Source: Streptomyces sp. TRM68416
GTDB taxonomy: Bacteria > Actinomycetota > Actinomycetes > Streptomycetales > Streptomycetaceae
Length of the DNA: 64,000 bases
Direction of reading: 5' to 3'
Assembly: GCF_014596915.1 (NCBI RefSeq)
Contig: NZ_JACVWU010000034.1
Span: forward strand, 30,751 to 94,750
Shown here: positions 17,271 through 27,172 of the stretch, in pieces
Layout of the letters: each line of letters begins with the position of its first letter
Numbering within the stretch: position 1 is the first letter of the stretch
The notes under the pieces: generated by a model
Database searches by the model: none
What the model was told of the DNA's origin: nothing
What the model saw: the letters and a program-made list of their open reading frames with translations, nothing else
Position numbers and translations under genes: made by a program

Positions 17271-18712
17271 GCGCGCTCGTGAAGTCGTACGCCGCGGTCG
17301 ACCTGGGCGCCTCCAGCGGGCGTGTCATGGTCGGCCGCGTCGGCCCCGACAGCCTGGAGCTGGCCGAGGCGCACCGGTTCGCCAACCGGCCGGTACGGGT
17401 GCCGGAGGGGCTGCGCTGGGACGTCCTCGGGCTCTACGCCGGTGTGCTGGAGGGGCTGAAGGCGGCGCGGCAGGTCGACTCCGTCGGCATCGACAGCTGG
17501 GCCGTGGACTACGGTCTGCTGGACGCCGGCGGCGCGCTGCTGGGCAACCCCGTGCACTACCGGGACTCCCGGACGGACGGGATCGCGGAGAAGGTGTGGG
17601 CGACCGTGCCGGCCGAGGAGCTGTACGCCGCGACCGGCTTGCAGTACGCGCCCTTCAACACGCTGTACCAGTTGATCGCCGCCAAGGACCAACTCGCCTG
17701 CGCCCGACGCCTGTTGCTCATCCCGGATCTGCTGACGTACTGGCTCACCGGCGAGCAGGGCACCGAGCTGACCAACGCCTCGACCACCCAGCTGATCGAC
17801 CCGCGCACCCGTGACTGGTCGTCAGATGTCGCCGCGCGTCTCGGCATTGACCTGGGTCTGTTCGCCGCGCTGCGCCGGCCGGGTGATCCGGCGGGCCTCC
17901 TGCGCCCGGAGGTGCTGGAGGAGACCGGCCTCGCCGGGCCGGTGCCGGTGACGGCGGTCGGCTCGCACGACACCGCCTCCGCGGTGGCCGCCGTACCGGC
18001 CGCGCCCGGCGAACGGTTCGCGTACATCTGTACGGGCACCTGGTCGCTGGCCGGCCTGGAGCTGGACGCGCCGGTGCTGACCGAGGAGAGCCGGGCCGCC
18101 AACTTCACCAATGAGCTGGGGCTGGACGGCACGGTCCGCTATCTGCGCAACATCATGGGCCTGTGGCTGCTCCAGGAATGCGTACGCGCCTGGGGCGAGC
18201 CGGAGCTGGGCGGGCTGCTGCTGGAGGCGGCCAAGGCACCGGCGCTGCGGTCGGTGGTGGACGCGGGCGACGCGGCGTTCCTCGCGCCGGGCCGGATGCC
18301 GGAGCGGATCGCCCAGGCCTGCCGGGCCTCGGGCCAGCCGGTGCCGGACTCGCCCGCCGAAATCACGCGCTGCATCCTCGACTCCCTCGCGCTCGCCCAC
18401 CGTCGGGCCGTCGCCGAAGCGCAGCGGCTGGCCGACCGGCCGGTCGACGTCGTGCACGTCGTCGGGGGCGGCACCCGCAACGCGCTGCTGTGCCAGCTGA
18501 CCGCCGACGCCTGCGGGCTGCCGGTGGTGGCCGGCCCGACGGAAGGGGCGGCCCTCGGCAACGTCCTGGTCCAGGCCCGGACGCACGGTCTCGTCCGTGA
18601 TCTCGCGGACGGGCGGCGACTGCTCACCCGTACCCTGCCGCTCACGCGGTACGAGCCGCGGGGCGGCACCGCCCGGTGGCAGGAGGCGGAGGCCCGGCTC
18701 GCCGTGGGGTGA
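17267..18712 (+). CDS. rhaB: Rhamnulokinase
   Basis: A 481-residue FGGY-family sugar kinase that phosphorylates L-rhamnulose. DLGASSGRVMVGRV is the phosphate-binding start, WAVDYGLLD and VHYRDSRTDG belong to the substrate side and VHVVGGGTRNALLCQLTADA is the C-terminal ATP motif. The GTG at 17267 overlaps the TGA of the aldolase gene. Although the kinase acts before the aldolase, it is encoded after it. Confidence 0.95.
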   Translation: MSALVKSYAAVDLGASSGRVMVGRVGPDSLELAEAHRFANRPVRVPEGLRWDVLGLYAGVLEGLKAARQVDSVGIDSWAVDYGLLDAGGALLGNPVHYRDSRTDGIAEKVWATVPAEELYAATGLQYAPFNTLYQLIAAKDQLACARRLLLIPDLLTYWLTGEQGTELTNASTTQLIDPRTRDWSSDVAARLGIDLGLFAALRRPGDPAGLLRPEVLEETGLAGPVPVTAVGSHDTASAVAAVPAAPGERFAYICTGTWSLAGLELDAPVLTEESRAANFTNELGLDGTVRYLRNIMGLWLLQECVRAWGEPELGGLLLEAAKAPALRSVVDAGDAAFLAPGRMPERIAQACRASGQPVPDSPAEITRCILDSLALAHRRAVAEAQRLADRPVDVVHVVGGGTRNALLCQLTADACGLPVVAGPTEGAALGNVLVQARTHGLVRDLADGRRLLTRTLPLTRYEPRGGTARWQEAEARLAVG

Positions 18713-18784
18713 GCCGGGGTCTCCCCGGGCCGCCGAAACCGCACTAGGCTGCATTCATCCGATGATCAACCCCAAGGAGCCGCG

Positions 18785-19540
18785 ATGCGTGTCGCTCTGT
18801 TCCTGACCTGTGTCAACGACACGCTCTATCCGGACACCGGCCGCGCTGTGGTGAAGCTCCTGACCAGGCTGGGCGTCGAGGTCGACTTCCCGATGGCCCA
18901 GACCTGTTGCGGGCAGGCCCACTACAACACCGGCTACCGCCGGGAGGCGGAGCCGCTGGCCCGGCACTTCTCCGATGTCTTCGGGGAGTACGAGGCGATC
19001 GTCACGCCGTCCGGGTCGTGCGGGGCGATGGTGCGGGAGCTGTATCCCCGGATGGGCGAACGGGCGCGGGCCGAGGGCCGCGGGGGCACCCTGGCGGCCG
19101 CCCTCGCGCCGGTGGTGCCGAAGACGTACGAGCTGACGGAGTTCCTGGTGGACGTGCTGGGGGTGACCGACGTCGGGGCGTACTACCCGCACAGGGTGAC
19201 CTATCACCCGACCTGTCACGGACTGCGCGGGCTGGGGCTCGGTGACCGGCCCCGGCGGCTGCTCGCGGCCGTCAAGGGGCTGGAGTTGGCCGAACTGCCG
19301 GGGGCGGAGGAGTGCTGCGGGTTCGGCGGCACCTTCGCCCTGAAGAACGCGGACGTCTCGGCGGCGATGGGCGCGGACAAGGTGCGCAACGCCGAATCGA
19401 CGGGCGCCGAGGTGCTGTGCGCGGCCGACAACTCCTGTCTGATGCACATCGGGGGGACGATGACGCGGCTCAGGACCGGCATGCGGCCGGTGCACATCGC
19501 CGAGATCCTGGCCAGCACCGAGGAGGAACCGGCGGTATGA
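18785..19540 (+). CDS. lutA: L-lactate utilisation protein LutA (CCG domain protein)
   Basis: A 251-residue (Fe-S)-associated protein with two CCG domains: QTCCGQAHYNTG (about residue 40) and EECCGFGGTFALKN (about 178), each preceded by a Cys-containing segment (TPSGSCG, THPTCHG-like). With LutB and LutC it forms the LutABC system that oxidises L-lactate to pyruvate. AAGGAG lies 6 bases before the ATG. It begins 72 bases after rhaB on the same strand, which suggests that lactate made from rhamnose is its substrate. Confidence 0.93.
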   Translation: MRVALFLTCVNDTLYPDTGRAVVKLLTRLGVEVDFPMAQTCCGQAHYNTGYRREAEPLARHFSDVFGEYEAIVTPSGSCGAMVRELYPRMGERARAEGRGGTLAAALAPVVPKTYELTEFLVDVLGVTDVGAYYPHRVTYHPTCHGLRGLGLGDRPRRLLAAVKGLELAELPGAEECCGFGGTFALKNADVSAAMGADKVRNAESTGAEVLCAADNSCLMHIGGTMTRLRTGMRPVHIAEILASTEEEPAV

Positions 19541-21015
19541 GCGGAACGTATCTGGGGATGCCGGCCTTCCCCGAGGCCGCGCGCGAGGCGGTCCACAACC
19601 GGACCCTGCGCGGCAATCTGCGCCACGCCACCCACACCATCCGCGACAAGCGGGCCAAGGCCGTCGCCGAGGTGTCCGACTGGGCGGAGCTGCGCGAGGC
19701 CGGGAAGCGGATCAAGGACCGTACGCTGCGTCATCTCGACCGCTATCTCGTGCAGTTGGAGGAGTCGGTCACGGCGGCCGGCGGTACGGTCCACTGGGCG
19801 GCCGACGCCGACGAGGCCAACCGGATCGTCGCCGATCTGGTGAAGGCGACCGGCGAGTCGGAGGTCGTCAAGGTCAAGTCGATGGCCACGCAGGAGATCG
19901 GCCTCAACGAAGCGCTGGAGGCGGAGGGCATCCGCGCCTACGAGACCGATCTCGCCGAGCTGATCGTGCAGTTGGGCAAGGACCGGCCCTCGCACATCCT
20001 CGTCCCGGCGATCCACCGCAACCGCGGCGAGATCCGGGACATCTTCGCCCGCGAGATGAGCGAGTGGGGCCGCCCGGCCCCGGAGGGGCTCACCGACACG
20101 CCCGCTGAGCTGGCGGAGGCGGCACGGCTGCATCTGCGGGAGAAGTTCCTGCGGGCCAAGGTCGGGATCTCCGGCGCCAACTTCATGGTCGCCGAGACCG
20201 GCACCCTGGTCGTCGTGGAGTCCGAGGGCAACGGACGGATGTGCCTGACCCTGCCCGAGACCCTGATCTCGGTCGTCGGCATCGAGAAGACCGTGCCGAC
20301 CTGGCAGGACCTGGAGGTGTTCCTGCAAACCCTCCCCCGCTCCTCGACGGCCGAGCGCATGAACCCGTACACCTCCACCTGGACCGGCACGGCGGACGGA
20401 GACGGGCCGCGGAACTTCCACCTCGTCCTGCTCGACAACGGCCGCACCGACACCCTCGCCGACGAGGTCGGCCGCCAGGCCCTGCGCTGCATCCGCTGCT
20501 CGGCGTGCCTGAACGTGTGCCCGGTGTACGAGCGGGCCGGCGGCCACGCGTACGGCTCGGTCTACCCCGGGCCGATCGGCGCCATCCTCAGCCCTCAACT
20601 GCGGGGCACCGGAAGCGAGATCGACGCCTCCCTGCCGTACGCGTCCTCGCTCTGCGGGGCCTGCTACGAGGTGTGCCCGGTGGCCATCGACATCCCCGAG
20701 GTGCTGGTGCACCTGCGGGAACGGGTCGTGGCGGGCGGCGAGGTCACCCGGCGGGGCAACAAGGTCGTGCTCAAGCCCGCCAAGGGACACGCGGCCGAGC
20801 GGGCGGCCATGCGGGCGGCCCGCTGGGCGTTCGCGCACCCCGGCGCCCTGCGCACCGGCCAGCGGCTCGCCTCCCGCACCCGCCGCTTCCACCCGCGCAC
20901 CCTGCCGGGGCCCGGCCGGGCGTGGAGCGGGACGCGGGACCTGCCGCCGGTGCCCGCGGAGCCGTTCCGGGACTGGTGGCAGCGGAGGAACGGCGGAAGG
21001 GACGGCGCCAAGTGA
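19537..21015 (+). CDS. lutB: L-lactate utilisation protein LutB (iron-sulfur protein)
   Basis: A 492-residue LUD-domain protein followed by a two-cluster ferredoxin-like module: RCIRCSACLNVCPVY (about residues 316-330) and SLCGACYEVCPVAI (about 371-384), each ready for a [4Fe-4S] cluster. The C-terminal tail carries basic, Pro-rich sequence. The ATG at 19537 overlaps the lutA stop (ATGA). It is the electron-transferring subunit of the lactate oxidation complex. Confidence 0.93.
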   Translation: MSGTYLGMPAFPEAAREAVHNRTLRGNLRHATHTIRDKRAKAVAEVSDWAELREAGKRIKDRTLRHLDRYLVQLEESVTAAGGTVHWAADADEANRIVADLVKATGESEVVKVKSMATQEIGLNEALEAEGIRAYETDLAELIVQLGKDRPSHILVPAIHRNRGEIRDIFAREMSEWGRPAPEGLTDTPAELAEAARLHLREKFLRAKVGISGANFMVAETGTLVVVESEGNGRMCLTLPETLISVVGIEKTVPTWQDLEVFLQTLPRSSTAERMNPYTSTWTGTADGDGPRNFHLVLLDNGRTDTLADEVGRQALRCIRCSACLNVCPVYERAGGHAYGSVYPGPIGAILSPQLRGTGSEIDASLPYASSLCGACYEVCPVAIDIPEVLVHLRERVVAGGEVTRRGNKVVLKPAKGHAAERAAMRAARWAFAHPGALRTGQRLASRTRRFHPRTLPGPGRAWSGTRDLPPVPAEPFRDWWQRRNGGRDGAK

Positions 21016-21671
21016 GCAGCAGGGAAAGGGTCCTGGGCCGGGTGCGGCGCGCCCTGGCGGACGTACCGCGGGACGAGGACGTACCGATCGAGCGGACGTA
21101 TCTGCGGAAGCACGGGCAGCGCAGTGTCGAGGAGACGGTGGATCTGCTGGCGGAGAACCTGGCGGACTACCGGGCGGTGGTACATCGCACGGACGCCGCG
21201 GAACTGCCGGATCTGATCATGCGGCTGCTCGCCGAGCGTGGCTCTCAGGAGGTGCTCGTGCCCCCCGGCCTGCCGCCGGAGTGGCTGTCGCTCGCCGATG
21301 CCACTCGGGTGCACGACCGCGCGGTCAGCACCCCGCATGAGCTGGACGAGGTGGCGAGCGTGGTCACCGGCTGCGCGCTCGCGATCGCCGAGACCGGCAC
21401 GCTCGTCCTGGACGGCTCCCCCGACCAGGGTCGTCGCCGCATCACTCTCGTCCCCGACCACCACATCTGTGTCGTACGCGTGCCGGACCAGGTCGTCTCC
21501 TCGGTTCCGCAGGCCCTCGAACGCCTCGACCCGGCCCGCCCGTTGACCTGGATCTCGGGGCCGTCGGCGACCAGCGACATCGAGCTGGACCGGGTGGAGG
21601 GGGTGCACGGTCCGCGCACCCTTGAGGTGGTGCTGGTGAGCGGTCGGGCGGGCGCGGACGTCACCGGGTAG
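21012..21671 (+). CDS. lutC: L-lactate utilisation protein LutC (LUD domain)
   Basis: A 219-residue LUD-domain protein, third subunit of LutABC. The domain is recognised by CALAIAETGTLVLDGSPDQGRR and LVPDHHICVVR. The GTG at 21012 overlaps the lutB stop codon (GTGA). It ends the rhamnose-lactate operon; a GGGAGGCG / CGCCTCCC pair in the following 90 bases could fold loosely, but there is no clean terminator. Confidence 0.92.
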   Translation: MSSRERVLGRVRRALADVPRDEDVPIERTYLRKHGQRSVEETVDLLAENLADYRAVVHRTDAAELPDLIMRLLAERGSQEVLVPPGLPPEWLSLADATRVHDRAVSTPHELDEVASVVTGCALAIAETGTLVLDGSPDQGRRRITLVPDHHICVVRVPDQVVSSVPQALERLDPARPLTWISGPSATSDIELDRVEGVHGPRTLEVVLVSGRAGADVTG

Positions 21672-21762
21672 CGGCCGGAGGGCGGTTGGCGGGAGGCGGT
21701 GACGCTCGATCCGGTCCTGGACGAGAACGCGGCCCTGTGTTGTCGCCTCCCGGCCGTGGGCC

Positions 21763-22692
21763 TCAGCCGCTCTTGCCCGTCCGGCGGGTCGCCTCCCGGC
21801 CGAGGATGCCGAAGGCCCAGCGCTCGTTGAATCCGGCCACGAAGCCGATCGCGCACCAGAAGCCCCAGAAGTCGGTGCCCTTGGCGGGTGAGCCGGGGTT
21901 TCCCGGGGACGGGCAGATCTCGGCGGCGGTGGCCGGTACCTCGAAGACGGGCACGAGGCCGCCGCTGAGCAGGAAGTAGACGGCCAGCGCGAGGATCCAG
22001 CCGACGAACACCCGGTACACGCCCTCGTGGCGCATGCTGCGGGCCATCTGGCCGGGCACGATCATCCCCTCCCGGCCGTTGGTCTGACGCCGCGTCAGCT
22101 GTTCGGCGTTGCCGCGCAGTCGGACCAGCACGCTGAGCACCGCCCCGAACGCGCCGACGCCACCGCAGACGAACGCGCCCAACAGGTGCCAGCGGTCGGT
22201 GCAGTTGAGCGTCACCCCCAGCGCCTGGAGCAGGTCCGCGCCCCACAGCAGCGGCACGGCGAGCAGGACGAGGCTGGCGGCGGCGCCCAGCGTGAGACCG
22301 ACGTTCAGGCCCCGGCTGACGGCGGTCGCGCTGTCCTGCACGAGCCGGCCCCGCAGGTCGGCTATCTCCGCGTCCAGGTACTTGAGCAGGTCGTCGTTGG
22401 GCTTGGCGTCGCCGAGCCGGCGGTCGCTCAGCGTGTTGCCGAGGACCCGCTGCACGCTGACGCGCGTAGCGACTCTGGTGTTGCGCTCGAACGCGCGCTG
22501 CGAGGCGCCGTACAAGAGCTGCAACTCAAGCTGCTGTTCGGGATACAGGTCTCCGAACTTCACATAGAGCGGATCGAGCCCGGCCGGTACCAGATGCATC
22601 AGCCCTTCGGGCTTCAGCTCGGTGTCCGCCCCCTCGACCGACTCACGCATGATCTGCCACACACTGTGGCGGCGTCCCCCGTCGACCGTCAT
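21763..22692 (-). CDS. Membrane protein of unknown function
   Basis: A 309-residue protein with a soluble N-terminal region of about 125 residues (helical, charged), then four hydrophobic segments: VGLTLGAAASLVLLAVPLLW, LLGAFVCGGVGAFGAVLSVL, VFVGWILALAVYFLLSGGLV and FWGFWCAIGFVAGFNERWAF. The last carries the short FVAGFNER motif seen in several Streptomyces membrane proteins with unknown roles. I do not recognise a family. It stands alone between lutC (convergent) and the ABC operon (divergent). Confidence 0.8.
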   Translation of the reverse strand: MTVDGGRRHSVWQIMRESVEGADTELKPEGLMHLVPAGLDPLYVKFGDLYPEQQLELQLLYGASQRAFERNTRVATRVSVQRVLGNTLSDRRLGDAKPNDDLLKYLDAEIADLRGRLVQDSATAVSRGLNVGLTLGAAASLVLLAVPLLWGADLLQALGVTLNCTDRWHLLGAFVCGGVGAFGAVLSVLVRLRGNAEQLTRRQTNGREGMIVPGQMARSMRHEGVYRVFVGWILALAVYFLLSGGLVPVFEVPATAAEICPSPGNPGSPAKGTDFWGFWCAIGFVAGFNERWAFGILGREATRRTGKSG

Positions 22693-22888
22693 GAAGTACC
22701 TGTACTCCTGGGGAAGTCGGCCGGGAAGACGGCTCGCCGTACCAGGGGCGTCAGGTACGTCACAGGTCCGTCACGTGGTGTCGCTGGGTACACCCCGGGA
22801 TACGGGTTCTGCGCCCCGTGTGCCGCGCCCGCCGTCTCCGTAGCTTCTCGGTCAGGGCACAGGGAGTGCCGGACGGGGAGTGATGACG

Positions 22889-23674
22889 ATGTTTCGCACG
22901 GGCTCACGAGAGGGTCACGGCACCGGACCCGCCGCGGAGGCGCTCCGACTGGTCAAGGTCACCAAGGTCTATGGGACGGCCGAGAACGCCGTGACCGCGT
23001 TGCACGAGGTGACGCTGGGGCTCGGGCGCGGCACGTTCACCGCGGTGATGGGTCCGTCGGGTTCGGGGAAGACCACGCTGCTGCACTGCGCCGCGGGGCT
23101 CGACCGGCCCGACAGCGGGATCGTGCGGGTGGACGGCACGGAGCTGACCGGGGGTGACGAGACGGCGCTGACGAAGTTCCGGCGGGGGCGGATCGGGTTC
23201 GTGTTCCAGCAGTACAACCTGCTGGAGACGCTGACGGTCGCGCAGAACACGGTGCTGCCGCTGAAGCTCGCCGGACGTCGGGTGGACCGCAAGCGGGTGC
23301 GCGAGGTGCTGGCGTCCGTCGGGCTCGGCGACCGGCTCGGCCACCGTCCCGGCGAGCTGTCCGGCGGGCAGCGCCAGCGGGTCGCCATCGCGCGCGCCCT
23401 GGTCGCCGACCCCCCGGTGATCTTCGCGGACGAGCCGACGGGCGCGCTGGACACGCGCAGCGCCCGCGATGTGCTGAGGCTGCTCCAGCAGGCGGTGCGG
23501 GTACATGGGCGGACGGTGGTGATGGTGACGCACGACCCGGTGGCCGCCTCCTACGCGGACGCGGTGCTGTTCCTGGCGGACGGCAGGCTCGCGGGCCGCC
23601 TGGACGCGCCGACGCCGGACGCGGTGGCCGAACGCCTCGCGCACCTGGGCGACGCCGTGGCGACGGAGGTGTGA
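22889..23674 (+). CDS. MacB/LolD-type ABC transporter ATPase
   Basis: A 261-residue ATPase with Walker A GPSGSGKTT (about 52-60), the LSGGQRQRVAIARAL signature and Walker B VIFADEPTGALD. FVFQQYNLLETLTV is the Q-loop. This pattern is typical of ATPases working with FtsX-type permeases. Starts at 22880 (GTG), 22883 and 22889 (ATG) are all in frame; 22889 is chosen for its spacing of 8 bases from GGGGAG. The permease gene follows after three bases. Confidence 0.93.
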   Translation: MFRTGSREGHGTGPAAEALRLVKVTKVYGTAENAVTALHEVTLGLGRGTFTAVMGPSGSGKTTLLHCAAGLDRPDSGIVRVDGTELTGGDETALTKFRRGRIGFVFQQYNLLETLTVAQNTVLPLKLAGRRVDRKRVREVLASVGLGDRLGHRPGELSGGQRQRVAIARALVADPPVIFADEPTGALDTRSARDVLRLLQQAVRVHGRTVVMVTHDPVAASYADAVLFLADGRLAGRLDAPTPDAVAERLAHLGDAVATEV

Positions 23675-23677
23675 GCG

Positions 23678-24988
23678 ATGCTCGTACTGGCGATGCGGTC
23701 GATCCGGCAGCGGCCCGGACGGTTCCTGGCGACGCTGCTGGCCGCCTTCCTGGGCGCGGCGATCGTCATGACGTTCAACTCGCTGCACGACACGGCGGGG
23801 CAGCCGGGCGTCGATGCGACGAGCGCGGACACGCTGACCGTGGCGGCGAGTGTGGTCGGCGGCTACGGCACCCTCCTGGTGTTCTTCGCGGTGGCCTCGA
23901 CGCTGACCGTCAACGTCCGTCAGCGGACGGCCGAGTTGGAGCTGCTGCGCTGCTCGGGGGCAACGCCGGCGCAGATCAGACGGATGGTCGTGGGTGAGGC
24001 GGTGGCCGTGGCCCTGCTGGGTGCGGCGTCGGCGATCGGACCGGCGGTGCTCGGCGGGCGGGTGCTGCTGGGGATCTTCCACGACAGCGGTCAGGTCTCC
24101 GAGTCCGTGGAGCACTCCTTCGGTCCCGTCGCGCTGATGACGGGCATCGGCATCACCCTGCTCGCCGCGGCGGGCGCCGCGTTCCTCGCCGTACGGCGTG
24201 CGAGGCGCGGTACCGCACGGCACGGCGGGGCCAGGACGTTCCTCGCGTACGCGGCGCTGGCGGCCGGGGCACTGTCGGTGTGCGCCACGTTCGCGTTCTC
24301 CGCGACCGACGAGGCGCTGATGGCGCCGCCCGCGTACGGGGCGATCCTGTTGTCGGTGGGCTGCGCGCTGCTGGCTCCGCGGCTGCTGACGGGGGTGCTG
24401 GACCGGTTGCCGCTGAGCGGTGCGCGCGGCTGGCTGGCCGTGCGGAACCTGCGGGAGCGGGCCGGGCAGCTGGCCGGGATCCTCATGTCGCTGATCCTGT
24501 TCACGGCGGTGTCCACGGCCACGCTGACCATGCAGGCGGTGGAGAGCGACGCCCTCGCGGCCTCGGGCGCGGTGAAGTCGGTCGACGCCAAGAACCTGGA
24601 GACCCTCAACTTCACGGTCGTCGGCATCATCGTGGTGTTCGTCTGCGTGATGCTCGTCAACTCCCTGTACGCGGCGACGATTTACCGCGGCCGCGAGTTC
24701 GGGCAGCAGCGGCTGGCGGGCGCGACGCCGGACCAGGTGCTCGGCACGGTCGGCGTCGAGGCGCTGATCCTCACGCTCACCGGGCTCGCCTTCGGCGCGC
24801 TGACGGCACTGGCCGGGATCGTCCCGTTCACCATGGTCCGCACGGACGGCGTGCTGCCCGGCGAGGTCTACGGCATCGGCGCCACGGTGGCCGCCGTCGC
24901 GGCGGCGACGACGCTGGGCACGAGCCTGATCACGGCGCGGCGGGCGCTGCGGACGCCTGCGGTGCGGGCGGTGGCGGTGGCGTCGTAA
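23678..24988 (+). CDS. FtsX-like ABC transporter permease
   Basis: A 436-residue MacB/FtsX-superfamily permease. An N-terminal helix (FLATLLAAFLGAAIVMTF) is followed by further transmembrane helices in two blocks, each containing the RQRTAELELLRCSGATPAQI or RGREFGQQRLAGATPDQV coupling-type motif. The extracellular part is short. With the preceding ATPase it probably exports or extracts a lipid, peptide or toxic compound; the substrate is not evident. A bidirectional hairpin terminator follows at 25065. Confidence 0.92.
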   Translation: MLVLAMRSIRQRPGRFLATLLAAFLGAAIVMTFNSLHDTAGQPGVDATSADTLTVAASVVGGYGTLLVFFAVASTLTVNVRQRTAELELLRCSGATPAQIRRMVVGEAVAVALLGAASAIGPAVLGGRVLLGIFHDSGQVSESVEHSFGPVALMTGIGITLLAAAGAAFLAVRRARRGTARHGGARTFLAYAALAAGALSVCATFAFSATDEALMAPPAYGAILLSVGCALLAPRLLTGVLDRLPLSGARGWLAVRNLRERAGQLAGILMSLILFTAVSTATLTMQAVESDALAASGAVKSVDAKNLETLNFTVVGIIVVFVCVMLVNSLYAATIYRGREFGQQRLAGATPDQVLGTVGVEALILTLTGLAFGALTALAGIVPFTMVRTDGVLPGEVYGIGATVAAVAAATTLGTSLITARRALRTPAVRAVAVAS

Positions 24989-25064
24989 GCCGTGAGCCGG
25001 GCCGCCTCCGGCCGGGAGGGCGATCGGTGACGCACGTGGCCCACGCCCTTCCCGAACACTTCAC

Positions 25065-25101
25065 GGAGCCCCTTCGCACTTATCACCCGGCAAGGGGCTC
25101 C
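25065..25101. terminator. Hairpin terminator between FtsX operon and regulator gene
   Basis: GGAGCCCCTT, a 17-base loop, then AAGGGGCTCC. It lies between the ends of two convergent units and so can serve both. Confidence 0.6.
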
Positions 25102-25201
25102 TGGTCGAAGCAGTCCCACGTCGATCAGTCCGGGGAGGCCGAGCCCGCCCCGGAACCGGCGGACCTCGCCGGCCTCCTGCCACGTGCCCCGCCGGCGGCC
25201 G

Positions 25202-26962
25202 TCACCCGTCCTCCCCCGCCGGGGCGGTCGCGTACTCCGTGAAGCGGTGCACGCTCTGCGGGTTCAGCCGGTAGCCGGGGCGGCCCTGGAGGACGGCGTC
25301 CTGGATGAGGCTGTAGTCGGCGACGTCCCGGAACCGCTCCTGGCAGGCGATGCGGAATCTGCGCACGGTCTGCGCCAGCGCGGCGGAGGTGCGCATCGTG
25401 CGCTCGGCCAGTTCGGCGGCGGAGAGGAACGGCGGTTCCGAGCCGGACGCGAGGTGCCGGGCGAAGTCGTGGCCGAGCACACGCAGGATGTCGATGAGCG
25501 GCTGCGGGGTGTTCTCGTACACGGTGATGCCCTCGATGGACAGCAGGGGGCCGTAGAGGGTGACCTCCAGCCGGTTGGGCTCCGGCAGCTTCTCGTCGTC
25601 CAGGTCGAGGGAGAGGAACTCGGGCGCGAGGTGTCCGGCGCGCAGCCCGATGTAGCGGCTGAGCAGCTGGCCACGGTCCGCGGTGCGGGGCGCCTGCAGG
25701 TAGTCGACGACGGCGCTCAGGGCGTCCGGCAGGGCGGGCCGCAGGTCCCGCAGATAGCGGGTGATCCATTCCACCGAGGCGTCGCGGCCGTGCAGCCGGG
25801 CGTGCAGGACGGCGGTGTCCAGCAGGACGAGGGAGGCGCAGGAGTCCAGTTCGGCGTAGCCCAGCCGGTCGTGCAGGGTCGCGGCCGTGTCGATGAGCGC
25901 GCCCGGCTTCACCCGGATCCGGTAGCTGCGCAGCATCCGGTGCCAGGTCTCGTACGCCGTGAGGTGCACGTTCCACTTGTCGGCGGCCTCCAGGTAGCGG
26001 TCGCCGAGGCGGCGGAAGATGCGCGGGTACGGCGACTGCTGGTAGGTGGCCCAGCCGAAGGAGAAGATGTCGAGTGCCGCGTCGAAGTCGCGCTGGGCGC
26101 CGTAGCGGCAGGCGGAGATGAGGAACTCGCTGGTGCGGACGTAGCGCAGGAGCAGGGAGCGGTCCCGTTCGGTCAGTTCGGTGGGGCGCAGCGCGGAGGA
26201 CTCCACGAAGGTGCTGTACTGGCCGCTCTGCACGTCTCCCAGGTGGAAGGCGTAGGAGCGCCCCGCGCCGGACGCGGCCGTCGGGTGGTCGGCGAGCACC
26301 TTCTCCACGTAGGTGCGCTGGGTCTCCAGTTCGGCAGCGGCCTCCTCCTGCCGACCGGCGAGCAGATGGGCGACGACCAGGTCGGTGTGCAGCCAGGAGG
26401 CGTCCGCGAAGTAGCGGTACCGGCGGTAGCGGTCGAGGGAGGCCTGGAAGAGCGGCACGGCCCGCTCCGCGTCGCCTGCGGCGGCCGCCGCGAGGCCCTT
26501 CTGCCACAGGACGAAGGAGACCTGGGCGAACGCCTCGGGCCCGGCGTCGTACCCGGCGTCGCGGGCCAGCCGGGCGAACGCCGAGGGGAACATGGAGTCG
26601 GCGTATCCGGCCCACCCCTGGCTGAGGTGGTCGGCCACCTCGGCCAGCAGGTCGAGGGACCGCTCGTGCACGGCCCGGCCGAGGAGGTCGATCAGCTCCC
26701 GGGTCCTCGGCAGGATCCGGCCGGTGTAGAAGAAGGACGTGTCGACGTACTTCTCGGCGGTCGCCAGCAGCGTGGGCGCGGCCGAGGTCCCGTCGTCCAT
26801 CCGGGCGCACAGCTCGCCGAGGAGCAGCAGCAGCGCGACGTCGTGCTCGTCGGCCTGCCGCAGATCGGACGCGGGCACGTCCACCACGTCGGTCACCACG
26901 ACCCGGCGGCCGCCGGCCACGTGCTCCTCCAGCGCCCGGTAACGCTCGACTACGCTGCTCAT
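25202..26962 (-). CDS. Large winged-helix regulator, paralogue A
   Basis: A 586-residue predicted cytoplasmic protein closely related along its full length to the protein encoded at 32383-34134. The first 450 residues are helical with repeated Ala/Leu-rich pairs suggesting a TPR-like superhelix (for example AGDAERAVPLFQASLDRYRRY). The C-terminal 100 residues hold FLSAAELAERTMRTSAALAQ, QTVRRFR and GRPGYRLNP, which read as a winged helix-turn-helix ending in the GYRL wing seen in OmpR/SARP domains. DNA binding at the C-terminus instead of the N-terminus is unusual. ATG 26962 is preferred because the paralogue aligns from there. Separated from metF by a strong terminator, it has its own promoter. 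The function as cluster activator is inferred. Confidence 0.85.
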   Translation of the reverse strand: MSSVVERYRALEEHVAGGRRVVVTDVVDVPASDLRQADEHDVALLLLLGELCARMDDGTSAAPTLLATAEKYVDTSFFYTGRILPRTRELIDLLGRAVHERSLDLLAEVADHLSQGWAGYADSMFPSAFARLARDAGYDAGPEAFAQVSFVLWQKGLAAAAAGDAERAVPLFQASLDRYRRYRYFADASWLHTDLVVAHLLAGRQEEAAAELETQRTYVEKVLADHPTAASGAGRSYAFHLGDVQSGQYSTFVESSALRPTELTERDRSLLLRYVRTSEFLISACRYGAQRDFDAALDIFSFGWATYQQSPYPRIFRRLGDRYLEAADKWNVHLTAYETWHRMLRSYRIRVKPGALIDTAATLHDRLGYAELDSCASLVLLDTAVLHARLHGRDASVEWITRYLRDLRPALPDALSAVVDYLQAPRTADRGQLLSRYIGLRAGHLAPEFLSLDLDDEKLPEPNRLEVTLYGPLLSIEGITVYENTPQPLIDILRVLGHDFARHLASGSEPPFLSAAELAERTMRTSAALAQTVRRFRIACQERFRDVADYSLIQDAVLQGRPGYRLNPQSVHRFTEYATAPAGEDG

Positions 26963-27172
26963 CTTCGCTGTCCCATCGTTGCTCGCCCATGCGCCACGGC
27001 GTCCCCGCCGACCGGACCTCGTAGGCGGTGTCGGCAACCGGTCGGTGACGCTTGTCCGGAGCAGCCCCACGTAGGGCCACCCGGCTCCGACCAGACATGT
27101 TTCGGGCGGCCCACTGCTGCGTGAGTGTGCCACGGGTGCCGGTTCCCCCACGGCACCCGCAAGTATCTCGGT

